Shown piece by piece: positions 60,416 through 64,000 of a DNA stretch of 64,000 nt (positions are counted from its first letter, which is position 1; each line of letters starts with the position of its first letter). The stretch spans positions 89,207 to 153,206 of the forward strand of contig CAVYUC010000019.1 of the NCBI GenBank assembly GCA_963771595.1. The letters are read 5' to 3'. Below the pieces are notes generated by a model that did not search any database, was not told the origin of the DNA, and saw only the letters and a list, made by a program, of their open reading frames with translations. The DNA comes from CAVYUC01 sp963771595. GTDB lineage: Bacteria > Bacteroidota > Bacteroidia > Bacteroidales > Prolixibacteraceae. A program made the translations under genes and the position numbers.

Positions 60416-60480
60416 CCGGATTTGAAAAATCCGGCTCCTTTCGGCTCCCCCGGCTTCTTCTCAGGAGGGAAGGAGCTGGG
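60416..60480. repeat. GC-rich palindromic element next to the TonB receptor end
   Basis: CCGGATTT (60416-60423) pairs perfectly with AAATCCGG (60427-60434), and CTCCTT/AAGGAG bracket 60435-60476 with a C-rich interior. It resembles the modules at 19199 and 21497 in composition. Confidence 0.45.
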
Positions 60481-60482
60481 TA

Positions 60483-62972
60483 TTAAAATTTAAAATTTAC
60501 CCCTGCCATGAAATTCGTTCCGGCCTGCGGAAAGTAACCATCCATTTCGTAGCGCTCTCCCCCCAGGATGTAGGAATAGACCCACGCGTTCGATTCGTAC
60601 ATCGTGTTGAACAGGTTGTTGACAAGCACATGGAGGGTAATTTCGTTAAACAGCCCGGTGGTAAAGGTGTAATCCGCCTTTAGGTTGTTTACAAAATAAG
60701 CATCCAAAGCTCTTTCGGCACTTGATGAATTGTCGATATACTGCTGGCCGACATAGGCCGAATTGAGGCTCAGCCCCAGATGTTCCACCGGTTCGAAACG
60801 CAGCTCGCTGTTGGCCACCACTTCGGGTGAAAATGCCAGGTCGGTGGTGCCCAAATCAAAGGCTTCCTGTCCGCCGGTATCCCAGTTATCCACATATTCT
60901 GTAAAATCAGAAATTTTATTCCTGCTGAAGGTGGCGTTTGCGCTCCACCGGATGCTGCCGGTGATTTGCACGGCGGCCTGCAACTCTATCCCGGCGCGGT
61001 AGCTGTCGTCAACATTCACCATGATTGGCGCCCCCACATCGTTGATTTCGCCGGTTAATACCAGCTGGTCCCTATAGTTCATGTAATAAAGATTCGCACC
61101 CAGCGACAACGTTTGCGATTTGTAATTGTATCCAAGTTCCCAGTCGTGCAGGGTTTCGTGTACCGGCTGATTTCCCTGCGGGTCGGCATCCACATAGTTG
61201 CTTCGGGCGGGCTCGCGGTTGGCCACTGCAAACGATGCATATACATTCTGGTTGGAAGCCGGTTGGTAAAACAGCCCCAGTTTGGGGTTGAAGAAATTAA
61301 AATTATGCTGTTGCGTAATATCCCTCAAATCATCATCAATCCCGTCAACTTCATAATTGATCTTCCGGAACTGCACATCTGCATACGCATTCAGCTTTTC
61401 AGTAAGGCTGTAGTTGTATTTTGCATACACGTTGAAATCCTTTTTCAATCCCTTATTGCGGTACCATTCATGTTTGGTTTTAAGGAATTTAAGCGGTCCG
61501 TTTGTTTCTTCCCGTTCGTAAATTGTTTCAATACTGCCTAAATGTTCTCCCCAGATTACATTTCCGAAATGGTCTCCGTCGTATGTACTCCAACCTCCGC
61601 CGAAAGTAAAGTCGCCCCTGTTTTTCAAATAATTCAGTGAAAAGGTGAGGCCGTAAAAATCATTGTCGAGCCATTTACGGTTCACCAAATCAGTAGTTTC
61701 AATGACCTCTGAACCCACCTGGATGTAGGGAATCTGATAATCTGCAAGGTCTTCATCTTCCTTGAAATTTTCATAATAACCATACCCGTGGGTATAATGT
61801 CCGGATGCATTCAAATTCAGATAGCCATTGAATTTATGGGAAAAATGCAACTGGTAATGGTCCTGCTGGTAGTTATCCACCTGGTTTTCGTAAGTGTAGA
61901 GATTATAGGTACGGCTGTCGGAGCTGATCATCTCCTGGGTTTGCTGCGGTGTATACAGCCAGTGCTCTTCGTATCGTTTCATCCCTTCCGGATCGTTGTT
62001 CAATCTCACGGAAGGTACGCCGTTCCATGCCTGGTAGGTTTCTTCGAACCCCGAAAACACATTCAGCTTTAACACAGTATTTCCGGCATAATAACCTCCC
62101 GAAAGGAAGAATGATTTCAGGTCAGAAAACGCCCTGTCGATAAATCCATCGGAGGTTACTTTCGAGAGCCTTGCATCCACGGTAAACCGGTTGTTCAGCA
62201 ATCCTGTTCCTGCGGAAACTGTATTTTTGAAGGTGTTAAATGAGCCGAAAGCTGTATTGTATCCGGCATAGGCATTTTTACGCAGCGTGTTCGACTGCAG
62301 GTTAATGGTGGCCCCAAATGCTGCAGCGCCATTGGTGGAGGTTCCCACGCCGCGCTGAATCTGAATGTTTTCGAGGGAGGATGCCAAATCGGGCTGGTCG
62401 ACAAACCAGGTGCCATGCGATTCGGCATCATTCAACGGAATGCCGTTTACCGTTACGTTTATCCGGTTGAGGTCGGTGCCGCGGATACGGAAGTTGGTGT
62501 ATCCAACACCGGCGCCGGCATCGGAAGTGGCCACAAACGAAGGTGTCAGTTGCAGCAGGTAGGGGATATCCTGTCCCATATTGCGGTTTTCAATCGTTTC
62601 GCCCGAAATGTTGCTGTAAGCCACCGGAGTTTTGTTTCCGGCACGGGTGGCGGAAACAAGCACTTCGCCTGTCATTACCACATCCGGCTCCAGTTCAATT
62701 GAAATTTCCTGAGGGGAATTTAACTGAACGTTCACCATTTTGGTTTCAAAACCGATGAAGGAAACTGCCAGAACATAATTCCCCCGTTTCAGGTTCTTAA
62801 ATTCAAATCGGCCATCGCTTCCTGTGGAAACGCCGTAAAGACTGTTTTCAAGTACCACGCTGGCTCCGGCCAGCGGTTCACCGTTTCCCGTAACTTTTCC
62901 TTCGAGGTTGTATTGCCCGAACGCGGATACAACCATCCACTGCAACAGCAGCAATGTAAATACATGTTTCAT
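60483..62972 (-). CDS. TonB-dependent outer-membrane receptor, TPP-riboswitch controlled
   Basis: 829 residues with a signal peptide (about 1-20, SAFGQ), a CarboxypepD_reg-like domain (about 22-95, VTGNGEPLAGASVVLEN), the plug (about 110-225, with RIRGTDLNRINVTVNGIPLN and IQIQRGVGTSTNGAAAFGAT) and a 22-strand barrel ending in a phenylalanine (NFKF). No SusD partner follows, so it is not a typical glycan receptor. The upstream TPP riboswitch implies import of thiamine or a precursor across the outer membrane (inference), as for thiamine-linked receptors in other Bacteroidota. Confidence 0.9.
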   Translation of the reverse strand: MKHVFTLLLLQWMVVSAFGQYNLEGKVTGNGEPLAGASVVLENSLYGVSTGSDGRFEFKNLKRGNYVLAVSFIGFETKMVNVQLNSPQEISIELEPDVVMTGEVLVSATRAGNKTPVAYSNISGETIENRNMGQDIPYLLQLTPSFVATSDAGAGVGYTNFRIRGTDLNRINVTVNGIPLNDAESHGTWFVDQPDLASSLENIQIQRGVGTSTNGAAAFGATINLQSNTLRKNAYAGYNTAFGSFNTFKNTVSAGTGLLNNRFTVDARLSKVTSDGFIDRAFSDLKSFFLSGGYYAGNTVLKLNVFSGFEETYQAWNGVPSVRLNNDPEGMKRYEEHWLYTPQQTQEMISSDSRTYNLYTYENQVDNYQQDHYQLHFSHKFNGYLNLNASGHYTHGYGYYENFKEDEDLADYQIPYIQVGSEVIETTDLVNRKWLDNDFYGLTFSLNYLKNRGDFTFGGGWSTYDGDHFGNVIWGEHLGSIETIYEREETNGPLKFLKTKHEWYRNKGLKKDFNVYAKYNYSLTEKLNAYADVQFRKINYEVDGIDDDLRDITQQHNFNFFNPKLGLFYQPASNQNVYASFAVANREPARSNYVDADPQGNQPVHETLHDWELGYNYKSQTLSLGANLYYMNYRDQLVLTGEINDVGAPIMVNVDDSYRAGIELQAAVQITGSIRWSANATFSRNKISDFTEYVDNWDTGGQEAFDLGTTDLAFSPEVVANSELRFEPVEHLGLSLNSAYVGQQYIDNSSSAERALDAYFVNNLKADYTFTTGLFNEITLHVLVNNLFNTMYESNAWVYSYILGGERYEMDGYFPQAGTNFMAGVNFKF

Positions 62973-63023
62973 TTTAAAATTAAATTTGGTTAATAATTAA
63001 CCAATGGAGTGGGACGAATCCCT

Positions 63024-63108
63024 ATTTGCCCTCCCTTCGCCGGCATTATCCGGATCAGGTGATGTGGGTATGATCTCAGCCCTTAATATTAAGGCACCCC
63101 ATTGCATA
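63024..63108 (-). promoter_or_regulatory. TPP (THI-box) riboswitch
   Basis: On the minus strand the leader contains the conserved blocks GGGGTGCC (63100-63093), GGCTGAGATCATACCC, ACCTGATC, CGGATAATGCC and GCGAAGGGA in the correct order and spacing of the thiamine-pyrophosphate aptamer. It ends about 50 bases ahead of the receptor's ATG, so it probably hides the translation start when TPP is bound; no terminator stem was found. Confidence 0.93.
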
Positions 63109-63119
63109 AACAATGACTG

Positions 63120-63149
63120 CAAAGTTAAAACGGATTTTTGAAACGGCAA
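63120..63149 (-). promoter_or_regulatory. Promoter upstream of the TPP riboswitch
   Basis: On the minus strand, TTG (63149-63147), a 19-base spacer and TAACTTTG (63127-63120) fit the Bacteroidota promoter. The start near 63113 is just ahead of the aptamer. Confidence 0.78.
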
Positions 63150-63220
63150 AAAGAGATTTTGGGAAAGCAGGTTGAACATCCGGATTTTAGCCGGGAAATC
63201 CCCAATTTAAAGAATTCATT

Positions 63221-63952
63221 TTACTCTTCTTTATCTTTGGATTGATGTTTTTCATTTTGGGTGCGGGTGAGCGCGGAGGCAATTAACCCTGTGGGGACTG
63301 CAATTACCCCCAGGCCCAGGAACAGCATAGCTGAGGTGAATATTTTTCCACCCACTGTAATGGGATAGATGTCGCCGTAACCCACAGTGGTTAAGGTAGC
63401 CACGGCCCACCACATGCTGTGGAAGATGGATTTGAATACCTCGGGCTGTGCCGGATTTTCAAAATAGTATATGCCGACAGCCGAAAGAAAAAGCAGGAAG
63501 GACGACAAAATCAAAAACAAAACCAGCTCTTCCTTTATGGAGAGGAATGCCCGTCCAAATCGGCGGATGGCCTTGCTGTAGCGAATAATTTTGAAAATCC
63601 GGAATAATCGGAAAAGCCGCAGGATACGAATGGAACGCAAATCGATTCTAAAGGTGAGGTAAAAGGGCAAAATTGCGAGCAGGTCGATGATTCCGTAAAA
63701 ACTGAAAATAAAATTCAGCTTTTTTTTGGCAACAATCAGGCGGAGAATATATTCGAGGGTGAAAATAATGACGGTAATGACTTCGAAAGCACGCAGAAAA
63801 TTTTTCCAGCCGGGGGAGAGATCGGGTAGGGTTTCGATGCAAAAGGAAATGAGGGATAGGATAATCAGAAACTGAATGGATAAATCGAACCAACGGCCCC
63901 GCTTGGTATTGTTTTCTTCCACTACTATTCTGATTTGTTCTTTCCAGTTCAT
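63221..63952 (-). CDS. Kv-type voltage-gated potassium channel
   Basis: 243 residues with six membrane segments. S4 (about 105-130) is a regular arginine ladder, RSIRILRLFRLFRIFKI, indicating real voltage sensing; the pore carries the selectivity filter TTVGYGD between S5 and S6, and the S6 gating region is FLGLGVIAVPTGLIAS. The tail after S6 is short and charged (about 225-243) with no RCK domain. It resembles KvAP-like prokaryotic channels. Its physiological role is unknown. Confidence 0.92.
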   Translation of the reverse strand: MNWKEQIRIVVEENNTKRGRWFDLSIQFLIILSLISFCIETLPDLSPGWKNFLRAFEVITVIIFTLEYILRLIVAKKKLNFIFSFYGIIDLLAILPFYLTFRIDLRSIRILRLFRLFRIFKIIRYSKAIRRFGRAFLSIKEELVLFLILSSFLLFLSAVGIYYFENPAQPEVFKSIFHSMWWAVATLTTVGYGDIYPITVGGKIFTSAMLFLGLGVIAVPTGLIASALTRTQNEKHQSKDKEE

Positions 63953-64000
63953 TTTTAAGCCTTAACGGATGATGGAAGTTAAATGTTTACAGTGCCGCCT

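Noticed and set aside
62997..63179. 60-codon frame upstream of the TonB receptor
   Set aside because: It runs through the TPP riboswitch, whose conserved blocks explain the sequence better.

Overview
The window reads as a chromosomal segment of a Bacteroidota bacterium, probably of the Marinilabiliales/Prolixibacteraceae type (inference from gene order and protein style, not from a marker tree). Supporting signs: many start regions carry the Bacteroidota sigma-ABfrE promoter form TTG-N19/20-TAnnTTTG; two proteins end in type IX secretion sorting domains; there is a TonB-dependent receptor with an N-terminal carboxypeptidase-regulatory-like domain, a TamL/BamA-type barrel, and several Bacteroidota-restricted families (DUF5009, DUF6249, DUF3467, DUF5522). 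No prophage, IS element or CRISPR array was seen.

Layout. 1-3240: end of an outer-membrane assembly barrel gene, an Na+-coupled symporter and a helix-hairpin-helix protein. 3290-18130: the translation/transcription core: rpsU-xerC-raiA, tRNA-Gly, tRNA-Thr, tuf, a tRNA-like element, secE, nusG, rplK, rplA, rplJ, rplL, an attenuator-like spacer, rpoB, rpoC and a DUF3467 gene. 18330-19055: a higBA toxin-antitoxin module with twin operator boxes. 19465-23400: etfB-etfA-acyl-CoA dehydrogenase, a fatty-acid beta-oxidation electron-transfer unit. 23560-31050: an orphan 430-residue protein, a TfoX-like protein, a five-PAS sensor kinase, and a convergent acetyl-xylan-esterase-like/GH43 pair suggesting hemicellulose use. 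31240-34850: a 1181-residue secreted protein with a plastocyanin-type copper domain, nine tandem repeats in an alternating two-type array, and a T9SS tail. 35190-49190: metabolic and envelope genes (asnB, thioredoxin-like lipoprotein, DMT transporter, fmt, ECF sigma with a membrane partner, glucosaminidase-LysM, cdd, RluA, panB, an OMP-like protein, a DUF5009 acyltransferase). 49460-60300: dnaK, a MORN-type protein, a T9SS subtilase, xseA-xseB, a UPF0175/DUF3368 toxin-antitoxin pair, deoC, a chorismatase/RidA-like protein, rsgA and a YdeI-like protein. 60363-64000: a TPP-riboswitch-controlled TonB receptor and a Kv-type potassium channel.

Most unusual items: (1) the copper/repeat/T9SS protein with a nearly identical 642-bp higher-order DNA repeat; (2) a 57-nt element between tuf and secE, where Bacteroidota usually carry tRNA-Trp, which keeps perfect acceptor, D and T stems but has no anticodon arm; (3) a thiamine-pyrophosphate riboswitch in front of an outer-membrane receptor, pointing to a thiamine-related uptake substrate; (4) a candidate small RNA or leader between raiA and the tRNAs; (5) recurring intergenic hairpins and GC-rich mini-palindromes. 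Start codons were moved inward for rpoB, panB, higA, higB, the sensor kinase, the subtilase, the glucosaminidase and several others, because the longer frames begin with TTG or run across promoters or terminators.
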